In this document: positions 1 to 8,723 of the stretch, in pieces
How positions within the stretch are numbered: position 1 is the stretch's first letter
Layout of the letters: every line of letters starts with the position of its first letter
DNA from: Deinococcus sp. QL22
GTDB taxonomy: Bacteria; Deinococcota; Deinococci; Deinococcales; Deinococcaceae
Assembly (NCBI RefSeq): GCF_023370075.1
Contig: NZ_CP097149.1
Coordinates: forward strand, 868,001 to 932,000
Length of the DNA: 64,000 nucleotides
Direction: 5' to 3'
The notes under the pieces: model-generated
Told to the model about the DNA's origin: nothing
The model's database searches: none
Seen by the model: only the letters and a program-made list of their open reading frames with translations
Position numbers and translations under genes: made by a program

Positions 1-1772
1 GCCACTACGAATGGCGGCTGGACGGCGAGCGCCCGCAACATCTGCTCCAGCACGAGCGCTACCCCTTCTGGCTGCACGAGCACAGCGCCAACGCCAACGT
101 GGGTTACACCATGAAAGTGGGCATTTCCCGCGATCTGACCGTGACCGGAAGCGAGGTGCGCGACACCCTGACCGTGACCCGCTACCTCGGAGAAGGGCCC
201 CAGGAAGTGACGCTGGCGCTGGCTGCCGATTTTGTAGATATGTTCGAGGTGCGCGGCTGGCCCGGCGGCCTCGGCGAACGCACGGTGAGTTCCCAGGAGG
301 TGCCCGGCGGCGTGGAATTCAGCTACACCGCTGGTGACGGCCTGCACAGCCGCGCACTGGTGCAGGTATCGCCCGCTGCCGCGTGGGACGGCGAGAAACT
401 GACCTGGAATCTGACGGAGATAGAAACCAGGATTCGGGTGAGTGTGTTCCCGTTGCAGGGCGACGAGCAGCCCACGCCCGGCGACCCGGCTGCACTAGCT
501 GCCGAATACGACGCGCTGCACGGGGCGATGAATCTGCGGCTGGCCGACCCGCTTGATCAACAGGTGCTGGATCAGAGCATCGAAGACCTGCGGAGCCTGT
601 CGTTTCAGACCGATCAGGGGCGTTTTCCGGCGGCGGGCCTGCCCTGGTTCGTGGCTCCCTTTGGCCGCGACAGCCTGATCATTGCCCTGATGGTGAAGGA
701 TCATATGCCCGAGATGGCGCTGACGGTGGCGCGGTATCTGGCCGCGCGGCAGGGCAGCAAGTACGACAAATCCACGCTGGAAGAACCCGGCAAGATTTTG
801 CACGAGGAACGGATTGGCGAACTGACGCGCATGGGCCGTACGCCGCACCGCCCCTACTACGCCACCGCCGACGCCACGCCCCTGTTCGTGTGGCTGGTGG
901 GCGAACTGAGCGCCGCGCACCCCGACATTGCCCGCGAACTGCGCCCGCAGTGGGAAGCGGCCCTGAACTGGTGCCTCACTGACGGCGACCCTGACAGGGA
1001 CGGCTTTATCGAGTACACGCCCGACGAAAGCGGGATCACCAATGCAGTCTGGAAGGACAGCGGCGACTCTACGTTTACCGCCGAGGGTGTAGACATCAGC
1101 GGGCATGTAGCGGTGGTAGAAGTACAGGGTTACGCCTACGCCGCGTACCTTGCTGCCGCCCGGATGTACCGCCTGCTGAACAATGAAGGGCAAGCGGTGG
1201 AGTGGGAAAACCGTGCGGCCAGCCTGCGCGAACGCTTTCACGCGGCGTTCTGGTGGCCCGAGCGCAGCTACTACGTGCATGGTCTGAACGGCGATAAAAA
1301 GCCCCTGAACGTGCTGGTCAGTAACCCGGCCCACACGCTCTGGACGGGTATTATTCCGCCTGAATTCGCGCCGCAGGTGGCAGCCACCGCGCTGGGCGAC
1401 AACCTCTGGAGCGGCTGGGGCATTCGCACACTGGGCGAGGGCGAAATCCGCTACAATCCGGTGTCCTATCACAACGGCAGCGTGTGGCCGCACGACACCG
1501 CCGCCGCCGCGCTGGGCATGCACCGTTACGGCCTGAACGCTGAGGCCGCGCAGGTGGCCCGCGCCCTGTTCGACGTGGCGCGCGCCGCAGGTGACCGCCG
1601 CCTCAGAGAACTGTTGGCCGGATTTAAGCGCGAGTCCCATACGCCGCCTGTGCCCTACCCCGCCGCCTGCCACCCCCAGGGTTGGGACGCGGCTATCCCG
1701 CTGGCGCTGGCGCACCTGCTGGGGCACGGGCAGGAGCAGCAGACCGGGAAGCTGGAAAACGAACTGGCCTGA
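1..1772 (+). CDS. Amylo-alpha-1,6-glucosidase / glycogen-debranching-type protein (5' partial)
   Basis: The reading frame is open from base 3, so the true start lies outside the window; 589 residues are visible. A GTG at 99 is in frame, but sequence before it also codes (HYEWRLDGERP...), so it is internal. The first ~130 residues look like the N-terminal beta domain of bacterial debranching-like proteins (GDE_N_bis type). The rest is an alpha/alpha-barrel with family-like stretches PWFVAPFGRDSLI, WKDSGDS, GWGIRTL and NPVSYHNGSVWPHD, the last two typical of the GDE_C catalytic barrel. The likely role is cytoplasmic hydrolysis of alpha-1,6 or related glucosidic links in storage or compatible-solute glucans. 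The substrate cannot be read from sequence. Family call is firm; exact activity is inference. Confidence 0.88.
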   Translation, partial: HYEWRLDGERPQHLLQHERYPFWLHEHSANANVGYTMKVGISRDLTVTGSEVRDTLTVTRYLGEGPQEVTLALAADFVDMFEVRGWPGGLGERTVSSQEVPGGVEFSYTAGDGLHSRALVQVSPAAAWDGEKLTWNLTEIETRIRVSVFPLQGDEQPTPGDPAALAAEYDALHGAMNLRLADPLDQQVLDQSIEDLRSLSFQTDQGRFPAAGLPWFVAPFGRDSLIIALMVKDHMPEMALTVARYLAARQGSKYDKSTLEEPGKILHEERIGELTRMGRTPHRPYYATADATPLFVWLVGELSAAHPDIARELRPQWEAALNWCLTDGDPDRDGFIEYTPDESGITNAVWKDSGDSTFTAEGVDISGHVAVVEVQGYAYAAYLAAARMYRLLNNEGQAVEWENRAASLRERFHAAFWWPERSYYVHGLNGDKKPLNVLVSNPAHTLWTGIIPPEFAPQVAATALGDNLWSGWGIRTLGEGEIRYNPVSYHNGSVWPHDTAAAALGMHRYGLNAEAAQVARALFDVARAAGDRRLRELLAGFKRESHTPPVPYPAACHPQGWDAAIPLALAHLLGHGQEQQTGKLENELA

Positions 1773-1820
1773 GCGGCTGGCTCCCTTCTCGCTGTACTTT
1801 CTCGCCGTGCATTCTCTAAA

Positions 1821-1852
1821 CCGCCCCTCACCCATTGCCGGGTGCGGGGCGG
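1821..1852 (+). terminator. GC-rich hairpin after the glucosidase gene
   Basis: Arms at 1821-1833 and 1840-1852 pair over 13 positions with one central mismatch (CCGCCCC with GGGGCGG, CACCC with GGGTG) around a 6-base loop. No T-tract follows, and the next start codon is 13 bases away. It could be a weak terminator of the upstream gene or an element of the next promoter region. Confidence 0.4.
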
Positions 1853-1864
1853 CACACTTGGGCC

Positions 1865-2530
1865 ATGCTGGATAACATTCTGAACAGTGTGCGCCGGGGA
1901 GCCGAACGCGTGCAGCGCCGGGGCGAAGAAGTCGCTCAGGTGACCAAACTCCGGGTCGAAGTCTTCCAGCTCACGCGGGAGCAAGACGGCCTGTTTGCGC
2001 GGCTGGGGCGTTCTTATCATGCCGGGGCCGACGCCAGTGTGCTTCAGACTGTGCAGGAAGATATTCGCCGCGTGGACGAAGAAATCAACGCCCGCGAACG
2101 CCTGATTCAGGAACTGAACACGGCGGCGGCTGAGCCTGTAGACAGCAGCGCAATGGTGCATCAGGAAGGCAAGGCTCAGGCTACGTCCCCGCAGAGTGGC
2201 GCGACGGAACCCACCGTGCCAGACGCCATGCCGCGCCCCACCCAGAGCGTGCAGTCCACTGCAACCCAGATCAGCCCAGTGCAGATCAACCCAATGCAGA
2301 TCAACCCTGTCCAGATGAGCAAGGAGGCCCAACCCATGACGCAGAATGACGACAAGCCCACCTCGACGACCCCAAACCCCACCGTAGAGCACAGCGACGA
2401 AAAGCTGCCTGTGACCGACGCCGCTATAGGTGTAGGCAACGAGGCAGGCCGCGACAAGCTCTACCGCCGCCCAAATCACCTGGAAGAGGCCGAGAACGCC
2501 AGCAAGCACCCTGACCCCCTGGACATGTAA
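1865..2530 (+). CDS. Coiled-coil hypothetical protein with QINP repeats
   Basis: A 221-residue protein of unknown function. I chose the ATG at 1865, preceded by CACACT six bases upstream, over an upstream in-frame start because the N-terminus MLDNILNSVRRGAERVQRRGEE is clean and amphipathic. Residues ~1-95 are charged and heptad-like, predicting a coiled coil. Residues ~100-160 are low-complexity, rich in P, Q, S and T, with a short tandem repeat (ISPVQ, INPMQ, INPVQ). The last ~45 residues (VGNEAGRDKLYRRPNHLEEAENA) return to a charged, more ordered composition. No signal peptide or membrane segment is evident, so it is probably cytosolic. I do not recognise the family; a structural or scaffold role would be a guess. 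Confidence 0.7.
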   Translation: MLDNILNSVRRGAERVQRRGEEVAQVTKLRVEVFQLTREQDGLFARLGRSYHAGADASVLQTVQEDIRRVDEEINARERLIQELNTAAAEPVDSSAMVHQEGKAQATSPQSGATEPTVPDAMPRPTQSVQSTATQISPVQINPMQINPVQMSKEAQPMTQNDDKPTSTTPNPTVEHSDEKLPVTDAAIGVGNEAGRDKLYRRPNHLEEAENASKHPDPLDM

Positions 2531-2626
2531 CCGACACATGTGACCCCCCAGGCCGTTCAGCCATTTCTCAAGACCCGCGCCCGTCACAGCACATCCGCCT
2601 CACGCGGGGTCTGCTGAGATGGGCGC

Positions 2627-2956
2627 ATGACTTTAGAAACCAATCTGCCTATTATCGTGACCATCCGGGGGGCGTGGATCGGCGACGTGTCTGACCCGGC
2701 CCGCGCTTTCGCTGGCGTCGTGAACACTTCTGACCTGGGTGCCCTGCGCTCCGGCGACGCGGTAAAGGTGGTGTACCAGAGCAGCGGCAGCCGCATACCG
2801 GGCGCAGGCGAACATGGCCGCTATGCCCTGAGTGCGGCAGGGCGGGAATGGCCGCTCATGCGCTTTGGGGCGCACGCCAGCACGGGCGGCACACGCCAGG
2901 ATGAATCCCTCGAAAGCAATTGGATAGCGGAAGTGTTGCCGGCTAAGATCGGTTGA
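2627..2956 (+). CDS. Small hypothetical protein (109 aa)
   Basis: An ATG-started ORF with coding-like composition. It begins MTLETNLPIIVTIRGAWIGDV and continues with short beta-strand-like stretches (GDAVKVVYQSS, GRYALSAAGREWPLMRF). There is no Cys, signal peptide or membrane helix. The 5' spacer from the previous gene is ~100 bases and the 3' end runs into an inverted-repeat element shared with another spacer near 48.4 kb. I do not recognise the family. It might be a small ligand-binding or immunity-like beta protein, but nothing in the sequence decides this. Confidence 0.6.
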   Translation: MTLETNLPIIVTIRGAWIGDVSDPARAFAGVVNTSDLGALRSGDAVKVVYQSSGSRIPGAGEHGRYALSAAGREWPLMRFGAHASTGGTRQDESLESNWIAEVLPAKIG

Positions 2957-2980
2957 AAGTTGCCGACCAAGGGGCATATC

Positions 2981-3104
2981 AAGGGTCTAAAAGTCGATGG
3001 GCTAAGAACAGATGGAAAATATATAAGGCAGGGGCGGCAAGCCGTTGCACATAGCATCGTCTCCGCCCCAGCACCTTAGACCCTCGACTTTTAGACCCTT
3101 AGAC
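2981..3104. repeat. Dispersed intergenic inverted-repeat element, copy 1
   Basis: The outer arms at 2981-3000 and 3081-3100 are complementary at 19 of 20 positions (AAGGGTCTAAAAGTCGA... against its complement). The right-hand 40 bases, around GCACCTTAGACCCTCGAC, and the central GCACA-AGCATCG block recur in the same order at 48368-48484. It lies between a plus-strand gene and the convergent ABC permease gene, so as RNA it could form a hairpin at both 3' ends. It is noncoding by position and composition. Confidence 0.75.
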
Positions 3105-3121
3105 TTTCCCTACCCAATCGC

Positions 3122-4051
3122 CTACAAATCCTTGCGACTGAAGTGCCACATGGCCGCCAGGAGGGCCAAGAGTGCCAGCGCTGAAGCCCAGACCACCAAC
3201 CCCAGCGCAATGGGTTCGTTGCCGAAAATGGGATTCGCACCGCGTGCCATTTCTCCGAGTTGCAGCACAGACTCGTTTTGCAGGTGGTAGCTGGCTCCCA
3301 GCCACAGGGCATTGGTGGGCATCACGAAATTGGCGACCCGGCCCAGCGTGATCAGGGTAGGGCTGTCGGCAAACGAACCGATGGTGCTGAGAATGCCGCC
3401 CGCAAAGCCCACGCCGTACAGCACGAACACGCCGATGCCGTTGGCAAGCGTGCTGAACAGAGTGCTTCCCAGAACGGTCAGGCCCGTGATGACCACGATG
3501 GCGAGCAGGATCAGGCCCACCGCAGGCAGCGGCGCGGGCGGCAGGAACCCGGTGATCAGGTAAATGCCGGTCAGGAGGGCCGTACTAATCAGTGCGATAT
3601 ACGACACGTTAACGAGGGTAAAGCCCAGCCAGCGCCCCAGCACCAGCGCGGCCCGCGTGATTGGGCGTGCAATGACGCTCTGCATCACGCCGTTTTCCAC
3701 GTCGCCACTGACCGCGCCCACCGTAGACAGCACGGCCATGAGCGAGCCGAGGAAAAACACCAGATACATGCCGAACGCTGAGGCGTACACGATGGGCGCG
3801 TTGGCCAAGCCGCTGATGCTGCGGCCCTCCAGCCCCGCGTCTATGGCACGTTGATCCAGCGTGCCCTCCAGCCGGAAGATGCCGTAGAGGTAAAAGCCCA
3901 CGAACGCCCCAGTCAGTACGAGCAGCACGATAACCAAGCGCTTCCTTACGGCTTCGCGCAGGGAAAGTTCAGCGATGAGCAGAGTATTGCGCCAGAACGA
4001 CGGCGTGTGGGGTACAGACAGAGTTGTCTCGGAGCGAGTAGCGTCAGACAT
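3122..4051 (-). CDS. ABC-2 type transporter permease
   Basis: A 309-residue membrane protein with about six hydrophobic segments and an N-terminal amphipathic helix (AELSLREAVRKRLVIVLLVL) typical of ABC-2/NosY-type permeases. The start ATG at 4051 overlaps the end of the upstream ATPase gene by 8 bases and has AAGGAGG a few bases before it, which favours it over a longer in-frame start. A large extracytoplasmic loop follows the first helix. With the ATPase it should form a two-gene exporter (two permeases plus two ATPases) in the inner membrane. Substrate unknown: NosFY-like copper-site maturation, drug or lipid export are all possible. Confidence 0.87.
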   Translation of the reverse strand: MSDATRSETTLSVPHTPSFWRNTLLIAELSLREAVRKRLVIVLLVLTGAFVGFYLYGIFRLEGTLDQRAIDAGLEGRSISGLANAPIVYASAFGMYLVFFLGSLMAVLSTVGAVSGDVENGVMQSVIARPITRAALVLGRWLGFTLVNVSYIALISTALLTGIYLITGFLPPAPLPAVGLILLAIVVITGLTVLGSTLFSTLANGIGVFVLYGVGFAGGILSTIGSFADSPTLITLGRVANFVMPTNALWLGASYHLQNESVLQLGEMARGANPIFGNEPIALGLVVWASALALLALLAAMWHFSRKDL

Positions 4052-5027
4052 GGGCGGCCTCCTTGCGCCGCGCGGCGGTTTCGGGCGCATCTTCCATGAG
4101 TTCCAGGAACATGGTTTCCAGATCGGGCTGGCGCGGCGTCAGGGCGTACAGCCGCACTCCGTGGGCATGAACGGCGTCGGCCAGCGCAGGCACGTCCTCT
4201 CGGCGCTGCACCCACAGTTCTATATCGGTGTGTTCGGGGTTCTGGGTGTCGGTGTGGCGCACCTCGCCTATGCGGGCCAGCGCCTCCAGCAGTGGCGGCG
4301 TCAGGCGGTCTACGCGCACGCCTACAGGCAGCACGTCGCCCATCAGTTCGCGCATACTGCCCTGCCGCAGCACCCGCCCCGCCTTCACGAAGGCCACCCG
4401 GTCACACACCTGCTCCACTTCCGACAGCAAATGGGAATTGAGGAAGACTGCCACGCCCTGCGCCCGCAGCCCCTCTATGATCTCGCGTACTTCCACGCGC
4501 CCAATCGGGTCGAGGGCGCTGGTGGGTTCATCGAGAAAGACCAGTTGGGGCCGCGCCAGAATGGCCCCCGCCAACCCCGCCCGCTGCAACATCCCCTTGG
4601 AATAGCCGCCCAGCGACTCGGTGCCGCGTCCGCCGAGGCCCACCGTTTCCAGCACCTGCGGAATGCGGGCGCGAAGTTCATCGGCCCGCAGGCCCGCCAG
4701 CCGTCCATGAAAACGCAGGAATTCTTCGGCGGTCATCCACGTCTGAAAGCGGAATTGTTCGGGCAGAAAGCCGAGGCGGGAACGCACGGCGGGGTCGGAA
4801 GGATGGCCGCCCAGCACGCGCACTTCGCCGCCGCTGGGGTGTACCAGGCCCAGCAACATCTTGACGGTGGTGCTTTTTCCCGCACCGTTGGGGCCGAGGA
4901 ATCCGAACACTTCGCCGGGTTGCACGGTCAGCGTGAGGCCGTCCACGACTGCTCGCCCCCGGTACACTTTCTGAAGTTCCCGCGTCTCTATGGCCGCTGT
5001 TGAGGAGGTGGCCCGCTGCTGCGTCAT
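4044..5027 (-). CDS. ABC transporter ATP-binding protein (ABC-2 exporter)
   Basis: A 327-residue nucleotide-binding subunit with Walker A GPNGAGKST, a signature sequence written YSKGMLQR (the usual LSGGQ region, in the relaxed CcmA/NatA style), Walker B LVFLDEPTSALDP, and the H-loop SHLLSEVEQ. A C-terminal extension of ~85 residues is typical of drug/NosF-type exporters. An in-frame TTG ten codons upstream (5057) is an alternative start; neither has a strong ribosome-binding site. Gene order ATPase then permease, with an 8-base overlap, shows translational coupling. It powers the neighbouring permease. Confidence 0.9.
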   Translation of the reverse strand: MTQQRATSSTAAIETRELQKVYRGRAVVDGLTLTVQPGEVFGFLGPNGAGKSTTVKMLLGLVHPSGGEVRVLGGHPSDPAVRSRLGFLPEQFRFQTWMTAEEFLRFHGRLAGLRADELRARIPQVLETVGLGGRGTESLGGYSKGMLQRAGLAGAILARPQLVFLDEPTSALDPIGRVEVREIIEGLRAQGVAVFLNSHLLSEVEQVCDRVAFVKAGRVLRQGSMRELMGDVLPVGVRVDRLTPPLLEALARIGEVRHTDTQNPEHTDIELWVQRREDVPALADAVHAHGVRLYALTPRQPDLETMFLELMEDAPETAARRKEAAHV

Positions 5028-5102
5028 CTGGTCAGCATAGGGCGTGGGGCGGCGCAAGGAGAGCGGCGAAAGTTGCAGACTGGACGCTGGGCCCGCCGAC
5101 AG

Positions 5103-5134
5103 AAAAACCCGGCCTGCCCCCAGAGCAGGTCGGG
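5103..5134 (-). terminator. Intrinsic terminator of the aldo/keto reductase gene
   Basis: A ten-pair stem (5108-5117 with 5125-5134, one G-T wobble) and a 7-base loop are followed on the minus strand by TTTTT. It lies 17 bases past the stop codon of the reductase. Confidence 0.8.
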
Positions 5135-5150
5135 CAGATTGACAGCTGTA

Positions 5151-6095
5151 TCAGCGCGTCAGTATTGCTTCGATCTTGCTGTTCACGTCTTCGCTGAGGC
5201 GCACTCCGGCGGCCTTCACGGTGTCCTCGATCTGGCTGACTTTGGTGGCCCCGGTAATCACGCTGCTGACGCCGGGTTGGCGCAGAATCCAGGCCAGCGC
5301 CAGTTGCGCCCGCGTGATGCCCAGATCGTCGGCCACAGGCTTCAGATCGCGCACCTTCTGAATATTTTCATCGGTCAGGAAGTTCTTGCCCCAGTTCTCG
5401 TTTTCGGTCAGGCGTGCGCCTTCGGGCTTGCCTTCGTCGTATTTGCCGGTCAGCAGGCCCATCGCCAGCGGACTCCAGACCACCAGGCCCACGCCCGCAT
5501 CCTGGGTATAGGGCAAAATTTCTTTTTCCACACGCTCGCGGCGCAGCATGGAGTATTCGGGTTGCTCGGTCACGGGGGCGTGCAGGCCGTGTGCGCGGGC
5601 AAATTCTACGGCCTGTGCAATGCGGGCGGCGGGCCACATGGAGGTTCCCCAGTACATGGCGCGGCCCGAACGCACGACCTGATCAAACGCCATCACGATT
5701 TCTTCCATCGGCACACTTTCGTCGTAGCGGTGGGCAAAATAGATATCGAGATAATCGGTGCCTAGGCGCTTCAGGCTCTTGTCGATGCTCTCTAGCACGT
5801 GCTTTCTGCTGAGGCCGCGGTCATTCACGTCGTCGCTCATGGGCCAGAACACCTTGCTGGAAATGACCAGCGTATGCCGGGGCAACTCGCGCAGGACCGC
5901 GCCCATCATCTCTTCGGACTTGCCCCGCGCGTACACGTCGGCCTGATCGAAGAAATTCACGCCTTCCTCGTAGGCTTTCATCACGATGTCGCGCACCAGT
6001 TGCTCTTCGTTCACGCTGCGCCCGTAGGTTTCCCAGCCGCCCAGCGCCACTTCACTGACTTTCAAGCCACTCTTGCCCAGGTTCCGGTATTCCAT
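5151..6095 (-). CDS. Aldo/keto reductase, potassium-channel beta-subunit-like
   Basis: A 314-residue TIM-barrel oxidoreductase expected to use NADPH to reduce aldehydes or ketones. The catalytic tetrad is visible as D and Y in FFDQADVYARG, K in VISSKVFW and H in IYFAHRYD. The C-terminal cofactor region ALAWILRQPGVSSVITGATK is the AKR NADP-binding signature. Overall similarity is to the AKR6/AKR14 branch (Kv-beta, YghZ). The start ATG has a TAAAGT box six bases upstream, so the mRNA may be leaderless. Monocistronic: it has its own terminator and a 57-base gap to the next gene. Physiological substrate unknown. Confidence 0.92.
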   Translation of the reverse strand: MEYRNLGKSGLKVSEVALGGWETYGRSVNEEQLVRDIVMKAYEEGVNFFDQADVYARGKSEEMMGAVLRELPRHTLVISSKVFWPMSDDVNDRGLSRKHVLESIDKSLKRLGTDYLDIYFAHRYDESVPMEEIVMAFDQVVRSGRAMYWGTSMWPAARIAQAVEFARAHGLHAPVTEQPEYSMLRRERVEKEILPYTQDAGVGLVVWSPLAMGLLTGKYDEGKPEGARLTENENWGKNFLTDENIQKVRDLKPVADDLGITRAQLALAWILRQPGVSSVITGATKVSQIEDTVKAAGVRLSEDVNSKIEAILTR

Positions 6096-6101
6096 TCGGG
6101 T

Positions 6102-6107
6102 ACTTTA
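6102..6107 (-). promoter_or_regulatory. -10 box (TAAAGT) for a leaderless transcript
   Basis: TAAAGT on the minus strand lies six bases before the reductase ATG, leaving no room for a 5' untranslated region. This fits the leaderless promoter pattern repeated across the window. No convincing -35 was seen. Confidence 0.5.
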
Positions 6108-6152
6108 CCTAATAAAGCAGGATGCAGCGCAAAGAAGAAAATTGTGGAAAGG

Positions 6153-6731
6153 TTAACGCCCCGACTTCCAGGTGTTGGCGCGAATGCCCTGCGCCGCCAG
6201 TTCCGCCGTCTGGGTGATGCGTTTAGCCCGTGTAAGTGCGGTTTTGGCCTGCACGATCCACTGCAAGATGCCCTTCTTGGCGCTGGCGGGGAAGGCGTTC
6301 CAGCCGTCTAGCGCACCGGTAATCGCGTCTAAAGCTGCCTTCAAGTCATCCGGCACTTCCAGAGCTTCCACACTGTCCAGCAGCGTCCACGAGCCGTCCG
6401 CTCTGGCCGCGTCTATCCGCGCTTGCCCCGCCGCCGTCATCTGGCCCGCCGCCGAGAGGCGTTCTATATGCCCTTTATTGACCGCGCTCCAGCCACTCCC
6501 GGCCTTGCGCGGCGTGAAATATAGCAGCGAGCGCGTGTCGTCCAGCTTGCGCCCCACACTGTCTATCCAGCCAAAACACAGGGCTTCCTGTACAGCTTCG
6601 GCCCAGGTCAGGTTGGGCAGGGGCGCGGCCTTTTTGCGCAGCACCAGCCACACGCCCCGCGCTGAGGAGTGATGCTGGCTCAGCCACGCCCGCCACTCGG
6701 CGCGGTTCTCCGGCTCGAATTCTATGGGCAT
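6153..6731 (-). CDS. YdeI/OmdA-like protein
   Basis: A 192-residue cytosolic protein of the YdeI/OmpD-associated type. Residues ~1-100 hold the family patterns RGVWLVLRKK, LTWAEAVQEALCFGWIDS and YFTPRKAGSGWSAVNK. The C-terminal ~60 residues carry the DLKAALDA...WNAFPASAKKGILQWI block of the OmdA domain. The ATG at 6731 is chosen; an in-frame GTG four codons upstream is possible. Related proteins have been linked to resistance to antimicrobial peptides and bacteriocins, but the molecular function is not established. Confidence 0.85.
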   Translation of the reverse strand: MPIEFEPENRAEWRAWLSQHHSSARGVWLVLRKKAAPLPNLTWAEAVQEALCFGWIDSVGRKLDDTRSLLYFTPRKAGSGWSAVNKGHIERLSAAGQMTAAGQARIDAARADGSWTLLDSVEALEVPDDLKAALDAITGALDGWNAFPASAKKGILQWIVQAKTALTRAKRITQTAELAAQGIRANTWKSGR

Positions 6732-6788
6732 GGCTGGAGGCACGAACTCAGGATGACAGAAGGGCCAGAATTCTACATCCTGTCCGGC

Positions 6789-7671
6789 TCAAAGCTGCGG
6801 CTTGACCACATCCCGGTACCAGTTGCCCCAGTGCGGCTTTCTGCCGTCTAGGTCGGCAAATCCGTATTCATCCATCAGTGTCCAGGAAGCCAAAGCCCCA
6901 GCGTTGAAGCGGTGCTTTTCGGGGTCAGCCGCCAGCGCCGCTACGCCCCGGCCCACCAGATGCGGGGTTTCGGACTCGGCAAAGTGGGGTTCCTGTTTCA
7001 CGGCTTCCTGCCAGGTGTCTTCCGTCACGCCAAAATGGGTCAGCATTTCCTCACTCCGCAGAAATCCGGGCGTCACGGAAACGCTGGTGATGGCGCGGGG
7101 ATCGTCTTCGAGTTCGCTGGCCCAGTTCTGAACAAGCCGCATCACGCCCGTTTTGGCGAGATCATAGAAGAAGCTGCCCCGATAATACCAGCCGTCGCCG
7201 TCGGTGATTTCGGCAATCAGGCCACCCGCCCGCAACAGCGGCAATCCTGCATGGCCCGTGATGATGTGCGTCCAGATGGCCCGTTCCAGCATCAGTCGGC
7301 CCCTATTCAGGTCGAGTTCCCAGACCTTTTTGCCCCATTCCATCAGCGATTCGCCGCCCCAAATGTCGTTGATCAGGATGTCGAGGCCACCGTATTCCGC
7401 CTGAACCCGTGTCATCAGGGCCGCCACCTGCGCCGCGTCGCTGTGATCGCAGCGCCACGCCCACGCCGCCCGCCGCTGTGACCAACTCGGCGGTGTCCTC
7501 AATCGTTTCCGGGCGATTCAAGTCGCTTTGGCTGGCGCGGGTGCTGCGGCCCGTGCAAATTACGGTGGCCCCCAGTGCGCCCAATTCGGTGGCAATACCG
7601 CGCCCCGCACCGCGTGTGGCTCCGGCAATCAAGGCTATTTTTCCGGTCAGGGGAAGGGATGTGGTGGGCAT
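6789..7671 (-). pseudogene. Short-chain dehydrogenase/reductase, frameshifted
   Basis: Two overlapping frames together encode one DHRS1-like SDR. The N-terminal part from the ATG at 7671 has the cofactor motif GATRGAGRG and runs to ...TAAGGVGVAL. The C-terminal part resumes in another frame at WRCDHSDAAQVAAL and holds LDILIND, the catalytic YDLAK (YxxxK) and the tail VTPGFLRSEEML. The break is near 7446-7457, where the sequence is consistent with loss of one copy of a 5-base direct repeat (CTGCG), or a net frame change of another size. All motifs on both sides are conserved, so the lesion is recent or an assembly error. It starts 44 bases after the ketosynthase gene and may be the last gene of that operon. 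Confidence 0.85.
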
Positions 7672-7715
7672 GCCAACAGGGTAACTGGGGAGGGAAGTAA
7701 AGTCTGGGCCGCCGC

Positions 7716-8723
7716 TCAAAGTTCCAGAATCAACCCGCCCGCCGTCAATCCCGCCCCGGTGCCCACCAACAACAGCGTGTCGCCTTCCCCGGCCCGCCCG
7801 GAACTCAGCGCCTGATGCAGCGTGAGGGGCAAACTCGCGGCAATCACGTTGCCCAGAGTGGGCAGGGTCACTTCTACCCGGTCTGCGGGCCAGCCGTAGC
7901 GGCGCAGCAAATCCAGCCCGACTTTGCTGGCCTGATGCGGCACAACGCGGGAAATGCCTACCAAACCAGTGCTGAGGCCGGGGCGCAGGCGCTCCAGAAA
8001 GGCAGGGACGACGCGGCTGGCAAGTTTCAGTACGCCGAGGCCCTGCATGTCGAACAGGTATTCCTCGGGCTGCACGGCGGGATTGCGGGGATGACGCAGG
8101 GTGCCGCCGCCCCGGATACGGGTATGCTCCGCGCCTTCCGGATAGGTTTCTATGCGGGCCGCGTGCAGGCCCTGGCCGGGGCGCACCGCTGGCCCCAGCA
8201 CCACCGCCGCCGCGCCGTCACCGATCAGCAGCGCACTTTCGGGCTGGGCCATATTCAGGCCCACGCTGCCGCCCTCTGTACTGATGATCAGCACCCGCGC
8301 CGCCTGACCGGACGCAATAAGCAACGAGGCGTGCTGAAGCGCCAGCAAAAAGCTGAGGCAGGTGCCGTGAATGCTATAGGCCGCCTTGCCGCTCAGTCCC
8401 AGTTCGCGGGCCAGCAGCGCCCCACCATCAGGAATCGGCTGGGCCTGAGAACCGCTGGCATTCAGCAGCACGTCTATATCGCCGAGTTCCAGATTCGCCC
8501 TTGCCAGCGCATTCCGTGCTGCCTCGGCTCCCAGCGTCAGCGCCGTTTCGGTGCCCGACAGCCAGCGGCGTTCGCGCACCCCTGTGCGGGCTTCGGCGGC
8601 CTCGGCGGTCAGACCACACAGCGCGGCAACCTCGGCAGTAGGCACGACTCGGCTGGGCAAGGCCTGGCCCGTGCCCAAAATTCGGACGGGGAGAATGGAG
8701 GGGCTGGGACCGGGCACTGTCAT
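7716..8723 (-). CDS. Ketosynthase III (FabH/OleA-like thiolase-fold enzyme)
   Basis: A 335-residue condensing enzyme of the FabH superfamily. The Cys-His-Asn triad is visible at C122 (SIHGTCLSF), H263 (VVPHQASK) and N292 (PTLGNVIAAS). The ATG overlaps the stop of the upstream adenylating-enzyme gene as ATGA, indicating coupled translation. FabH enzymes join an acyl-CoA to malonyl-ACP, while OleA-type members join two acyl-CoAs head to head; sequence alone does not say which. Its operon (epimerase, MBL hydrolase, adenylating enzyme) is not a fatty-acid synthesis operon, which argues for a dedicated lipid or ketide product. Confidence 0.88.
   Translation of the reverse strand: MTVPGPSPSILPVRILGTGQALPSRVVPTAEVAALCGLTAEAAEARTGVRERRWLSGTETALTLGAEAARNALARANLELGDIDVLLNASGSQAQPIPDGGALLARELGLSGKAAYSIHGTCLSFLLALQHASLLIASGQAARVLIISTEGGSVGLNMAQPESALLIGDGAAAVVLGPAVRPGQGLHAARIETYPEGAEHTRIRGGGTLRHPRNPAVQPEEYLFDMQGLGVLKLASRVVPAFLERLRPGLSTGLVGISRVVPHQASKVGLDLLRRYGWPADRVEVTLPTLGNVIAASLPLTLHQALSSGRAGEGDTLLLVGTGAGLTAGGLILEL

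Noticed and set aside
495..1835. Long minus-strand open frame (446 codons) opposite the glucosidase gene
   Set aside because: Antisense shadow of a GC-rich gene; His/Gln/Arg-rich, with no motifs.
3045..3290. Plus-strand 81-codon frame starting in the repeat element
   Set aside because: Overlaps the 3' end of the ABC permease gene and reads through the inverted repeat.
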